Source: Mageeibacillus sp. UBA4314 (GTDB taxonomy: Bacteria; Bacillota; Clostridia; Saccharofermentanales; Saccharofermentanaceae). From it: a stretch of 64,000 nucleotides of DNA. The stretch is from contig DGUI01000026.1 of the NCBI GenBank assembly GCA_002394605.1, positions 1 through 64,000 of the forward strand, read 5' to 3'. Shown one piece after another: positions 8,228 to 17,429 of the stretch; the stretch's first letter is position 1, and each line of letters starts with the position of its first letter. The position numbers and the translations under genes are program-made. The notes beneath the pieces were generated by a model. The model was not told the origin of the DNA. It did no database searches and saw only the letters and a program-made list of their open reading frames with translations.

Positions 8228-10726
8228 ATGATAGTAGATCTTAACGGCGGTGAGATAAGCGGAAAACTCGGTAACAAGGGCAAATACCTTCTCGATATGA
8301 GAAGCAGGGGGATCAATGTTCCTTCGGGAGTGATACTCGACAGCGACATATATGATGAATTTATCAGGCATAACGGTCTTGAGACACGTATACAGGATGC
8401 ATTAGGAAAGCTGGATAAACAAAATATCAGAGAGGTCTCAGGTGAGATCTGCAGCATGTTTGACGGCGCTGTACTGCCTGACAATATCATTTCCGGGTTA
8501 ACAGATAAACTTGATAAGACAAAACTCTACGCCGTCAGGAGCAGCGGTACTAAAGAAGACCTGGATGACCACTCTTTCGCAGGGCAGTATAAGACTTTCT
8601 TGAATGTGAGTGAAGAAGATGTGCCAGGTAATGTTATCGGCTGTTACAAGTCTATGTTTGACGAGGTGATCTTAAGTTATCTGATAGACAGCACGATAGG
8701 CACAGACGACTTGAAGATGTCTGTTGTAGTACAGGAAATGGTAGATGCCGATTATAGCGGTATCTGCTTTACGATCAATCCTGCCACCGGTAAGGATACG
8801 GAGGAACTGATCGAGATATCAGAAGGCTTAGGAGAGAATATCGTATCAGGTAAGACCGTGCCTGAGCAGTATTTCTACGACTGGTACAAGGAGACGATCG
8901 TCAGGAAGAACCCGGATAATCACATCCTGACTGACAAGCAGGTAGAGGAATTTGCTTCTGTATTCTTCAAGATACAGACGATATATGGTTTTCCGTGTGA
9001 TATTGAATTTGCGGTCAAGGACGGTGAATTATTCATTCTGCAGAGCAGACGCATAACCAAGATCAAGTATTCTGATATAAAGGATCTGTGGTCGACTGCA
9101 GATTTTAAGGACGGCGGCGTATCGGCAACAGTGTGCACGCCGTACATGTGGAGTCTTTACGAGTACATTTGGGAGTATTCTCTGCGCAAGTTCATAGTGG
9201 ACGGCAAGATCCTCAAGGATGATCAGCTCCCGAAGAAACTGGGCGAAATGTTCTACGGCAGGCCTTATTGGAACCTCTCCGCCGTTAAGAAGACGATGAG
9301 CAATATCATCGGATATAAAGAGAGGGAATTCGACAGTGAATACGGTATCATCGGTGACTATGAAGGTGACGGTCAGACGTTCCGTGCCACACCCGCATCC
9401 CTCATCAAGATGGTCGTTATCGCCATAGAACAGTCAAAAGTACTAAATGACCGCAGGACAAATAACGAGAAGTATAAGAATGAGCTCCTGGAACTGTACT
9501 ACGATTACAAGAAGAAACTTGACGGGAATGATATAAGTGACATCACATCAGAATTCTATAAGATCACACACGAGACTTATCTGAGGTCCGAGACTACTTA
9601 TTTCTGGCAGATCTTCCTTAATACGATACATCAGTCGATGTATAAGGACAGTCTTCTTAAGTATGTCTCTGAAAGCGAATACTTATCGCTCCTTGGAAGC
9701 ATTGATAACATCTCACACCTGCTCCCGTTCTACGATATGTGGGATATAACCAGAGATATCCGCAAGGATGGTGCGGCATTTAAGTACTGGAGTGAGAATA
9801 CGGCTGAGACGATCTCAAAGGAGATCGATTCCTCAGACAATAAGATGCCGGAAATCAAGGCTCTTATCGATGCTTACGGGTATCACTCCGATAAGGAGCT
9901 GGATATAACATATCCGTGTTACAGTGAAGAACCTGCGACCGTCATACAGATGGTAAAGGACATGGTGCAGCTTGAAGATTCCTTCTCTCCGGTGGAAGAC
10001 AAGAATAACGGTACCAAGATGTATAATGATATCCTTGAGCAGATCAGGGGCAAGGTATCTTCAGGTAAGTATAAGAAGATATTGAAGAAAGTATCAGGCA
10101 TGCGTTCCATGCTCTGGTGGCGTGAGGAATTCAGGGATGTATCGACAAGGTTCTACTACATGCTCAGGATGTACACGATCGAGTATGCAAAGAAGCTTGA
10201 GAAGGACGGTGTATTAAGCAGTTGGGAGGATGTATGGTTCCTTAAGGTCGGTCATCTCTGGGACTTTATCGGAGGCAGCAAGGATAAGGATCAGCTAAAC
10301 GACATCATACGCCGCAATAAGCTGTATTATCAGGCATACCGCAACTACATAAGCGATAATGAGATCGGTTCAGGTTTTACTGCGCTTCCCGTACAGTCGG
10401 ATGATAAGAATGTACTGAAGGGATTAGGTGCCAACAACGGCAAGGTCACCGGTACCGCACGCGTGATCGAGGACTTCTCCCAGATAGACAGGCTCCGTGA
10501 GGGAGACATATTGGTTACCAGGTTTACAGACACGGGATGGACTCCCAAGTTCGCCATACTGTCGGGGATCATTACCGAGTACGGCGGTATCCTCTGCCAT
10601 GCGGCAATAGTCTCACGTGAATACGGAATACCTGCCATCGTCTGCTGTAAGGATGCGATGAGCAGGATAAATGACGGACAGACGATCACCGTTGACGGAA
10701 CCAGCGGAACGGTGGTGATCGGATAA
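8228..10726 (+). CDS. Dikinase-like phosphotransferase (PEP synthase N-domain plus C-terminal phospho-His domain)
   Basis: An 832-residue protein. Residues 1-290 form a PPDK/PEP-synthase ATP-grasp domain with AVRSSGTKEDL, SFAGQ and the FPCDIEFA...ILQSRR motifs. A middle region of about 440 residues matches nothing I recognise. The C-terminus is a swivelling phosphohistidine domain with GGILCHAAIVSRE, placing the carrier histidine at residue 791. The PEP/pyruvate-binding barrel that ends true PEP synthases is absent. The order ATP domain, unique substrate domain, His domain is that of rifampicin phosphotransferase, so the enzyme probably uses ATP to phosphorylate a small or lipid substrate held by the middle domain. 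It starts seven bases after the CarS-like gene. Confidence 0.75.
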   Translation: MIVDLNGGEISGKLGNKGKYLLDMRSRGINVPSGVILDSDIYDEFIRHNGLETRIQDALGKLDKQNIREVSGEICSMFDGAVLPDNIISGLTDKLDKTKLYAVRSSGTKEDLDDHSFAGQYKTFLNVSEEDVPGNVIGCYKSMFDEVILSYLIDSTIGTDDLKMSVVVQEMVDADYSGICFTINPATGKDTEELIEISEGLGENIVSGKTVPEQYFYDWYKETIVRKNPDNHILTDKQVEEFASVFFKIQTIYGFPCDIEFAVKDGELFILQSRRITKIKYSDIKDLWSTADFKDGGVSATVCTPYMWSLYEYIWEYSLRKFIVDGKILKDDQLPKKLGEMFYGRPYWNLSAVKKTMSNIIGYKEREFDSEYGIIGDYEGDGQTFRATPASLIKMVVIAIEQSKVLNDRRTNNEKYKNELLELYYDYKKKLDGNDISDITSEFYKITHETYLRSETTYFWQIFLNTIHQSMYKDSLLKYVSESEYLSLLGSIDNISHLLPFYDMWDITRDIRKDGAAFKYWSENTAETISKEIDSSDNKMPEIKALIDAYGYHSDKELDITYPCYSEEPATVIQMVKDMVQLEDSFSPVEDKNNGTKMYNDILEQIRGKVSSGKYKKILKKVSGMRSMLWWREEFRDVSTRFYYMLRMYTIEYAKKLEKDGVLSSWEDVWFLKVGHLWDFIGGSKDKDQLNDIIRRNKLYYQAYRNYISDNEIGSGFTALPVQSDDKNVLKGLGANNGKVTGTARVIEDFSQIDRLREGDILVTRFTDTGWTPKFAILSGIITEYGGILCHAAIVSREYGIPAIVCCKDAMSRINDGQTITVDGTSGTVVIG

Positions 10727-11337
10727 TGATCATCGGCAAGTGGAACAGGTCTGTTATCCTGACTTATGTAGGTATGTTATCTGCTGCCGCAGGTATCATA
10801 CTTGCTTTCATCACTGACAGGATCAACTATTCCATTGCCTGCCTCATGGTGTCAGGCGTCTGCGATCTGTTCGACGGAATGGTGGCAAGGAGATGCAAGA
10901 GGACCGAGGAAGAGAAGGCTTTCGGGATCGAGCTTGATTCACTTGTGGATGTGATGAGCTTCATTGCGCTTCCCTTGGTCATTGGCCTTAAGGCCGGTGT
11001 TACCAACTGGTGGTATATCCCGGTATACATGATCTTTGCCGTAAGCGGCATCGCAAGGCTCGCTTATTTCAACGTGGCCGATGCGGACAGCACGGGACCT
11101 GTCAAGTATTACACGGGACTTCCTGTGACATATACCGCACTCATTATCCCACTCGTTTATCTCATAAGGCTGATCACGGATGACGGGGTATTCCGCCCGA
11201 TCTTTGCTTCCGCGTTTCTTGTCATCGCCATATTCGGGCTCCTGAAGATAAAGGTGATAAAACCCCGGGGCGTGTGGTACGGGATCTTCGGCATCATGGC
11301 GATCGGGCTGCTTGCTTTATATCTGGCGGTAATCTGA
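10726..11337 (+). CDS. pssA: CDP-alcohol phosphatidyltransferase, probably phosphatidylserine synthase
   Basis: A 203-residue membrane protein with several transmembrane helices. The CDP-alcohol phosphatidyltransferase signature lies at about residues 45-73: DLFDGMVAR, then eleven residues, then GIELDSLVD. This fits DxxDGxxAR...GxxxDxxxD. The family swaps CMP of a CDP-lipid for an alcohol; with a decarboxylase gene directly downstream, the alcohol is most likely serine. The start ATG overlaps the last base of the preceding stop codon, implying translational coupling. The gene symbol rests on this context; phosphatidylglycerol-phosphate or inositol transfer cannot be excluded from sequence alone. 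Confidence 0.75.
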   Translation: MIIGKWNRSVILTYVGMLSAAAGIILAFITDRINYSIACLMVSGVCDLFDGMVARRCKRTEEEKAFGIELDSLVDVMSFIALPLVIGLKAGVTNWWYIPVYMIFAVSGIARLAYFNVADADSTGPVKYYTGLPVTYTALIIPLVYLIRLITDDGVFRPIFASAFLVIAIFGLLKIKVIKPRGVWYGIFGIMAIGLLALYLAVI

Positions 11338-11340
11338 TCC

Positions 11341-12201
11341 ATGAAGATATATGACAGAAGGACGGGGAAGTATATCGAATCTGCCCAGTACGGGCAGAGC
11401 AAACTTGAATTCCTGTATGGCAATGCCTTTGGACGGATCATCTTAAAGATCGTGATAAGCCCCGTTACTTCAAGGTTTTACGGCTGGCTTAAGAGACAAA
11501 GGTCGACGGTAAAGGATATAAAGCCTTTTATAGAAGAGTACGGCATAGACATGAATGACTTTGAGGACCGGGAATATGTCTCTTTCGCGGATTTCTTTAC
11601 GAGGAAGATAAGGGAAGGAGCAAGGCCTGTATGCCGGGAACCGCATTCTTTTATATCTCCGGCAGATTCCAAACTCCTGGTGTACAGGATCAGTGAAGAC
11701 CTCATGATGGAGATCAAGGGCAGGAGTTATACTGTGTCTGAGCTTGTTGGCGGAAGGGAAGACGTATCTTCGTTTAACGGCGGATATGCTCTCGTATTCA
11801 GGCTGTCCATGGATGATTACCACCGTTACTGTTTTGTCGGAAACGGCAGGATGACATCATCTTACAGTATCAGAGGCAAGCTCCATACGGTAAGCTCCAT
11901 ATCTAAGGATCATAAGATCTATAAAGAGAACTCACGTGTTGTTAACCGCTATGAGACAGAGGATTTCTCTGACATCATCCAAATCGAAGTCGGAGCGCTC
12001 CTTGTCGGCAGGATAGTGAACCACCCGGCAGAGGTCTTCTCAAAGGGCGAAGAGAAGGGATACTTTGAACCCGGCGGATCGACTATTATAATTCTCGTCA
12101 AAAAGGATATAATCAATATTGATGACGATATTATCGAAGAAAGTGACAAAGGCATCGAGACAAAGGTCAGGTACGGTGAGAGGATAGGAACAGGTATATG
12201 A
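11341..12201 (+). CDS. psd: Phosphatidylserine decarboxylase proenzyme
   Basis: A 286-residue protein of the pyruvoyl-dependent phosphatidylserine decarboxylase family, which converts phosphatidylserine to phosphatidylethanolamine at the membrane. The SPADS aspartate (near residue 102), the His161 of MDDYHRYC, and the self-cleavage motif GGST at residues 245-248 are all present; cleavage before Ser247 would produce the pyruvoyl group. The length is typical. It starts three bases after the phosphatidyltransferase gene, and its stop overlaps the next ATG by four bases. Together with the upstream gene it gives a complete CDP-lipid to aminolipid branch. Confidence 0.9.
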   Translation: MKIYDRRTGKYIESAQYGQSKLEFLYGNAFGRIILKIVISPVTSRFYGWLKRQRSTVKDIKPFIEEYGIDMNDFEDREYVSFADFFTRKIREGARPVCREPHSFISPADSKLLVYRISEDLMMEIKGRSYTVSELVGGREDVSSFNGGYALVFRLSMDDYHRYCFVGNGRMTSSYSIRGKLHTVSSISKDHKIYKENSRVVNRYETEDFSDIIQIEVGALLVGRIVNHPAEVFSKGEEKGYFEPGGSTIIILVKKDIINIDDDIIEESDKGIETKVRYGERIGTGI

Positions 12202-13100
12202 TCAGGAGACTTCATGTATATTTCAAAGAGAGATATCCGATCATACCGAGATTGATACTCGGTGTGATCGTATTCCTGGAGATACATTTTATCATCCTGC
12301 TCAACCAGGGGGTTACAAGCTTCCACATCGGTGTTGAGGAGTTTGTCGGTGCCTTCACGGTCTTTGCTTTCCTCCTGTGGCTGAGGATAGCCGATGACCT
12401 CAAGGATTTTGAGACTGATAAGAAGCTCTTTCCCGACAGACCGCTTCCGAGCGGGCGTGTCTATAAGAAAGACATCGTGATAGCATGTATCATCGTTCAG
12501 GCAGTTACGGTCGCACTGAACGTTATCTTCATGTGGGACAGCATCATATTCTTTGTGATCTTATATATCTACGGTTATCTCATGAGCAAGTGGTTCTTCC
12601 AGAGGGCGAAGATACAGCCTTCTCTGCCTCTGGCACTTATCACGCATAACCCTGTCCAGGCATTTGTAAACCTTTACATTATCGGGTTTACTCTGCTCAA
12701 GTACGATCTGCCGTGGGTTACCCTTACTAACATCATGGCGTTATGGACGCTTTATTTCCCGGCGCTTATCTGGGAGGTGTCACGTAAGATCAAGGCTCCC
12801 AAGGATGAGAATGATTACACGACATACTCCAAGCTGTTCGGTTATAAGGCGTCTACGAGATTTGTCATGATCCTTACGATCGCAGATATCATCACAAACT
12901 TTATCCTTGTTTGGAATCTCAATAAGATCTCCGTCGGTGTATTATTCCTTCTCGTGTCGTGGATGACGTGGAAGTTCGTCCAGTTCATGAAGGACCCCGA
13001 ACGTTTTGCCATCGTTGATAAGGTGGAGAGATACACTTATCTTCAGGAGTCAACGATGCTGCTGACGATCGTAGTATTCCTGCTGGTGGGCAAGATCTGA
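12198..13100 (+). CDS. UbiA-family prenyltransferase
   Basis: A 300-residue polytopic membrane protein. The first aspartate-rich motif of UbiA enzymes is intact (D66, D67, D70, D74 in ADDLKDFETD), followed by FPDRPLPSG as in the family. The second motif is unusual: instead of the common DxEDD form it reads EVSRKIKAPKDENDYTTYSK, keeping only a DxxD. UbiA enzymes transfer prenyl groups to aromatic acids, menaquinone precursors or glycerol phosphates. No quinone gene is nearby; the surrounding phospholipid genes suggest a lipid acceptor, as for archaeal digeranylgeranylglyceryl phosphate synthase. It overlaps psd by four bases. Confidence 0.75.
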   Translation: MIRRLHVYFKERYPIIPRLILGVIVFLEIHFIILLNQGVTSFHIGVEEFVGAFTVFAFLLWLRIADDLKDFETDKKLFPDRPLPSGRVYKKDIVIACIIVQAVTVALNVIFMWDSIIFFVILYIYGYLMSKWFFQRAKIQPSLPLALITHNPVQAFVNLYIIGFTLLKYDLPWVTLTNIMALWTLYFPALIWEVSRKIKAPKDENDYTTYSKLFGYKASTRFVMILTIADIITNFILVWNLNKISVGVLFLLVSWMTWKFVQFMKDPERFAIVDKVERYTYLQESTMLLTIVVFLLVGKI

Positions 13101-13101
13101 T

Positions 13102-15354
13102 ATGTATGGAGCCAAGACTGATAACCTCATAAAGCTAAGGGATGCCGGGATCAATGTCCCGGAGTTTACCGTTGTTGATCCTGATGTGCCTTTCGTTGAG
13201 GGAGGATATGACAGGAACAGGCTATACGCCGTCAGGAGTTCCTGCAGCATTGAGGATGGTGCCACATCAAGCTTTGCGGGTCAGTTTGATACGTATCTTA
13301 ACGTTCCTTATGATCAGCTCAAGGAGAAGATCGATAAGTGTGTAAGTTCGATGAAGTCAGCAAACGCTGCGGAATATGCCAGGGCAAACGGCGTTGCGGC
13401 TGATGATATCAGGATGTGCGTCATCGTGCAGGATATGGTGCAGTCAGAACTCTCCGGAGTGCTCTTTACTGCGAATCCCCAGGGGATCCTTAACGAGAGC
13501 GTTATCACTGTTGGAAGGGGACTTGGAGAAGGCATCGTATCTGACATGACCGATACTACGTCCTACTACTACAGCCTGACAGATAAGATCTACTATTATG
13601 ACGGAAGAGAGGACCTGTTAGATAATGATCAGGTAGAAGAGCTGATAGCGCTGTCATCGAAGATAAGTGAGATCCTCGGAGGATATCTCGATATTGAATT
13701 TGCCATTTCGAAAGGCAGTATATCCATCCTTCAGGCGAGACCGATAACAACGCTTAAGACCGATGATCCTCTGATCCTTGATAACAGCAACATAGTCGAA
13801 AGCTATCCCGGGATATCCCTGCCGCTCACTGTATCATTTGTCGATCTCGTCTACAGCGGTGTGTTCAGGGGCGTCTGCAGACGCGTATTGAAGAATGACA
13901 GGGAGCTTGACAAGCATTCTGATGTCTTTCTCAACATGACGGGACATGCTAACGGCAGGGTCTATTATAAGATAAGCAACTGGTATACGGTCTTAAAGTT
14001 CCTGCCGTTCAATAAGAAGATCATTCCCGTGTGGCAGGAGATGCTTGGCGTTAAGAATAAGAACTACGACAAAAACGACGTGAAAGTGCCGTTCTTTACG
14101 CGCACTGCGACGTATTTCAACGCATTTTATGAACTTGTCCGCGTTCCGAAGAACATGAAGAAACTGAACGATATCTTCCTCAAGGTAAATGACCATTTCT
14201 ACGGGACTTACCGTGAAGACATGACACCGTCAGAGCTTAAGGCGCTCTTTGGTGATGTCAAGGCAAGGCTCTTTGATGTGTGGGATGTAACCCTGCTCAA
14301 CGATATGTATTCTTTTATCTTTACCGGGCTTGTTAAGTCCAGGCTAAAGAAGAAGGGGAAGACTGACGAGGAGATAAATAACCTCATCAGCGGCATATCT
14401 GACCTTCACAGCATGATGCCGATAAAGACGATGATGATGATGGCATATGTCAAAGACAAAATTGATGAAGAGCAATATGCAAAGCTTCGGGAGGACTACA
14501 TCAAGGTGTATGGTGACAGGAGCCTCGAGGAACTTAAGCTCGAGAGCAGGACATACAGGACTGATCCCCGGTTGCTCGATCAGATGATCGAATCCTACCG
14601 CAGGGATCCGGTCAAGCTCGAAGAGTCATATAAGAGCATCATGAAGCCCCGCGACAATGGGGACCGGCCCAAGGGTCTTACCGGTTCCTTCCTTAAGAGA
14701 GCGTCTCTAGGGATCGCAAACAGGGAGATATCGAGGCTTAACAGGAGCAGGATCTACGGTATGGTCAGACTGATATTTGATACTGTAGCAAAGAGCTATG
14801 TATCAGACGGGATAATAGAAGAAGACGGCGATATCTACTATCTGACCGTGGATGAGATCTGGAGTCTTGTTGATTCACCAAGGGATATGAGGTCTGTAGT
14901 TGATGAGCGCAAGGAGGAATACATGCTGTACAGGCAGCTTCCGGCATATTCCAGGCTGATCTTTGCAGACAGGGAATTTGACAAGAGCCATCTGTACGTC
15001 AATTCTTATGTGAAGACAATAAATGATGACAAACTCGCGGGAACCCCCTGCTCATCCGGGGTTGCCGAAGGCGAAGCCGTTGTTATCAGAAGCGTGGAAG
15101 ATGCTGCAGACATTGACGGGAAGATACTGGTCACAAAGATGACCGATCCGGGATGGGTGTTCCTTCTTGCAAGGGCCGCCGGCGTTATCTCCGAGAAAGG
15201 TTCCCTTCTGTCACATACTGCTATAATATCCAGAGAACTCAAAGTTCCTTCCATAGTCGGCGTACCGGACCTTCTTGATACTGTAAAGACCGGCGACCTT
15301 ATCAGGATGGATGGAAGCAATGGAAAGATAGAGATCTTAAAAAGGAGCAGATAA
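13102..15354 (+). CDS. Second dikinase-like phosphotransferase with C-terminal phospho-His domain
   Basis: A 750-residue protein with the same architecture as the 832-residue protein earlier in the operon. The ATP-grasp domain (residues 1-225) shows GAKTDNLIKLRDAGINVP, AVRSSCSIED, SSFAGQ and LDIEFAISKG...LQARP. The middle region of some 400 residues is unlike that of the first protein as far as I can see by eye. The C-terminal swivelling domain has GSLLSHTAIISRE with the carrier histidine at residue 705. No PEP-binding barrel follows. Two such enzymes in one operon suggest two separate phosphorylation steps or substrates. It starts one base after the UbiA-like gene. Confidence 0.75.
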   Translation: MYGAKTDNLIKLRDAGINVPEFTVVDPDVPFVEGGYDRNRLYAVRSSCSIEDGATSSFAGQFDTYLNVPYDQLKEKIDKCVSSMKSANAAEYARANGVAADDIRMCVIVQDMVQSELSGVLFTANPQGILNESVITVGRGLGEGIVSDMTDTTSYYYSLTDKIYYYDGREDLLDNDQVEELIALSSKISEILGGYLDIEFAISKGSISILQARPITTLKTDDPLILDNSNIVESYPGISLPLTVSFVDLVYSGVFRGVCRRVLKNDRELDKHSDVFLNMTGHANGRVYYKISNWYTVLKFLPFNKKIIPVWQEMLGVKNKNYDKNDVKVPFFTRTATYFNAFYELVRVPKNMKKLNDIFLKVNDHFYGTYREDMTPSELKALFGDVKARLFDVWDVTLLNDMYSFIFTGLVKSRLKKKGKTDEEINNLISGISDLHSMMPIKTMMMMAYVKDKIDEEQYAKLREDYIKVYGDRSLEELKLESRTYRTDPRLLDQMIESYRRDPVKLEESYKSIMKPRDNGDRPKGLTGSFLKRASLGIANREISRLNRSRIYGMVRLIFDTVAKSYVSDGIIEEDGDIYYLTVDEIWSLVDSPRDMRSVVDERKEEYMLYRQLPAYSRLIFADREFDKSHLYVNSYVKTINDDKLAGTPCSSGVAEGEAVVIRSVEDAADIDGKILVTKMTDPGWVFLLARAAGVISEKGSLLSHTAIISRELKVPSIVGVPDLLDTVKTGDLIRMDGSNGKIEILKRSR

Positions 15355-16416
15355 GTGAGACTTGTAAAGTTTGATGACGGGAAAGAATACATAAAGGCTT
15401 TTTGTGATCTTCCGTGTAAGATCTACACATCGAAAGACAACATGGAAGACACTGACACCATGAAGAGCATCCTGACAGGGGATCATCCGCTGTCCAAGTA
15501 TTTTAAGCTGGATAAGTTCCTGGTATATGATGATGACAAAGCGGTCGGAAGGTTTGCCATAACGACTTATGAGAATGACAGTACTGCTTACCTTGGATTC
15601 TACGAGTGCCTTGATAATGATGAGTATGCAAAGTTCCTTTTCGACAGCGCTTATGAGTTTGCAAGAACTAATGGGTATGAGAAGATCTTAGGACCCGTCG
15701 ATGCATCGTTCTGGATCAAATACAGGCTTAAGATCAACAGATTCGATGTGCTCCCTTATACGGGGGAACCTTACAACAGGGATTATTATTTCAGGCAGTT
15801 CAAGGATAACGGCTTTGTTGTCAAGGAACACTACATCTCGAATGAATTCCGTTCAGTAGATGAGACTTATGTCAATGAGAAGTTCGAGAACAGGTATGAG
15901 GAGTTCCTTAAGATGGGGTATACGATCGAGAGCCCGAAGACTGAGGATTTCGATAAGACCATAGATGTTGTGTATAAGATGGTGACCGAACTCTACAGCG
16001 ATTTCCCCGTGTTCAAGGATGTGAAGATCGAGGATTTCCGTGAGGTGTTCAAGAGCTACAAGACAATAATGAACATGAGCATGACCAAGATCGCTTATTA
16101 CAAGGGTGAAGCTGTCGGATTTTATGTAAGTGTCCCTGATTACGGCAATAAGGTCTATCACTTGAATCCCGTAAACATCGCTAAGATACTTAAGCTTAGG
16201 AAACATCCGAAGAAATATGTAATGCTCTATATGGGAGTGGATCAGGACCACAGAGGGCTCGGGAAGGCGATAGTCTATGCGATCATGAAGGAACTCATGG
16301 CTTCAGGACTTCCGAGCATCGGCGCGCTTGCCAGGGACGGCAAGGTCACGCAGGATTATGCGCATGATGATGTAACAGATGTCTACGAATATGTATTGTT
16401 GGAGAGGCAGATATGA
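15355..16416 (+). CDS. GNAT-family acyltransferase
   Basis: A 353-residue protein. The C-terminal part (about 220-350) has a GNAT acetyl-CoA-binding pattern, YMGVDQDHRGLGKAIVYAIM. The N-terminal part includes KILGPVDASFW and PYNRDYYFRQFKDNGF, a pattern seen in long two-lobed GNAT proteins of unknown substrate. It would acylate an amine, possibly on the product of the lipid operon. The GTG at 15355 directly follows the preceding stop and has AAAGGAG seven bases upstream. The next gene overlaps it by four bases. Confidence 0.65.
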   Translation: MRLVKFDDGKEYIKAFCDLPCKIYTSKDNMEDTDTMKSILTGDHPLSKYFKLDKFLVYDDDKAVGRFAITTYENDSTAYLGFYECLDNDEYAKFLFDSAYEFARTNGYEKILGPVDASFWIKYRLKINRFDVLPYTGEPYNRDYYFRQFKDNGFVVKEHYISNEFRSVDETYVNEKFENRYEEFLKMGYTIESPKTEDFDKTIDVVYKMVTELYSDFPVFKDVKIEDFREVFKSYKTIMNMSMTKIAYYKGEAVGFYVSVPDYGNKVYHLNPVNIAKILKLRKHPKKYVMLYMGVDQDHRGLGKAIVYAIMKELMASGLPSIGALARDGKVTQDYAHDDVTDVYEYVLLERQI

Positions 16417-17429
16417 ATATCAGGCATTTCAGAGAAGAAGATGCCAATGCGGTATCTGAATTGATAATAAAGACCATCAGGATATCCAACACTAAGGATT
16501 ATCCGGAAGATCTCATGGAAGAACTCGTCAAGACCGAGACTCCGGATAAAGTCATAGGAAGAGCTTCGTGGACTCATTCGTATGTTGTAGAGGATAATGG
16601 AAAGATCATTGCCTGCGGTTCGATAGGACCTTACTGGGGCAAAGAAGATGAGAGTTCGCTGTTTACGATCTTCGTTCTTCCCGAATACCAGGGAAAGGGC
16701 GTCGGCAGGCTCATCGTGGAGACACTGGAGAAGGATGAATATGGCTTAAGAGCAGTCAGGATAGAGATACCGGCATCAATTACAGGCCTGCCTTTCTACA
16801 GGAAGCTGGGCTACGACTTCAAAGGCGGCAATGACAAGATAGATGATGAGCATCTGTACAGGCTCGAGAAGTTCAAGAAGCGCGAATGCCTGCTGACGGA
16901 ACGTTTGTATCTGCGCAGGTGGAGGGAAAGTGATGCGGATCGGTTGTATTCGCTGTGCAAGGATCCTGATGTTGGTCCCGCTGCAGGTTGGCCTCCGCAT
17001 AAGAATGTTGATGAGAGCAGAAACATCATCAATAATGTCTTTCAGGGGAAGGAAGCGTACGCTGTCTGTCAAAGGGGCTCTGACCTTCCCGTCGGCTGTA
17101 TTGAACTGAAGCTTGGGACAGATCTGTGTAACGGTGATGATGAGTGCGAATTAGGATTCTGGCTTGGTAAGGAATACTGGGGGCAGGGTATAATGCCTGA
17201 AGCTGCAGCGGAGCTGATCAGGCACGGATTCGAAGATATCGGCATGACTAAGATCTGGGCAGGTTACTATGACGGCAATGTAAAGTCTAAACGCTGTCAG
17301 GAGAAGCTCGGCTTCCAATATCAGTGGACAAGCAAAGATGTCGATGTTCCCGCGATGAACGAGAAGCGGACAGGACATGTTAATCTCATAACGGCAGATG
17401 TTTGGAAAAGGAGTAAGACAAATGAGTAA
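16413..17429 (+). CDS. Tandem GNAT acetyltransferase (two fused domains)
   Basis: A 338-residue protein made of two acetyltransferase domains. Residues 1-150 are a GNAT domain with the acetyl-CoA loop VLPEYQGKGVGRLIVETLE. Residues 155-335 are a RimJ-type domain beginning LLTERLYLRRWRESD, with GFWLGKEYWGQGIMPEA. Each domain could act separately on an amine. Position inside the lipid operon, with a 4-base overlap upstream and an 8-base overlap downstream, suggests a role in that pathway, but this is inference. The substrate is unknown. Confidence 0.75.
   Translation: MNIRHFREEDANAVSELIIKTIRISNTKDYPEDLMEELVKTETPDKVIGRASWTHSYVVEDNGKIIACGSIGPYWGKEDESSLFTIFVLPEYQGKGVGRLIVETLEKDEYGLRAVRIEIPASITGLPFYRKLGYDFKGGNDKIDDEHLYRLEKFKKRECLLTERLYLRRWRESDADRLYSLCKDPDVGPAAGWPPHKNVDESRNIINNVFQGKEAYAVCQRGSDLPVGCIELKLGTDLCNGDDECELGFWLGKEYWGQGIMPEAAAELIRHGFEDIGMTKIWAGYYDGNVKSKRCQEKLGFQYQWTSKDVDVPAMNEKRTGHVNLITADVWKRSKTNE

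Noticed and set aside
8228..10726. Ordinary PEP synthase or pyruvate phosphate dikinase
   Set aside because: The phosphohistidine domain is at the C-terminus and no PEP/pyruvate-binding barrel follows it.
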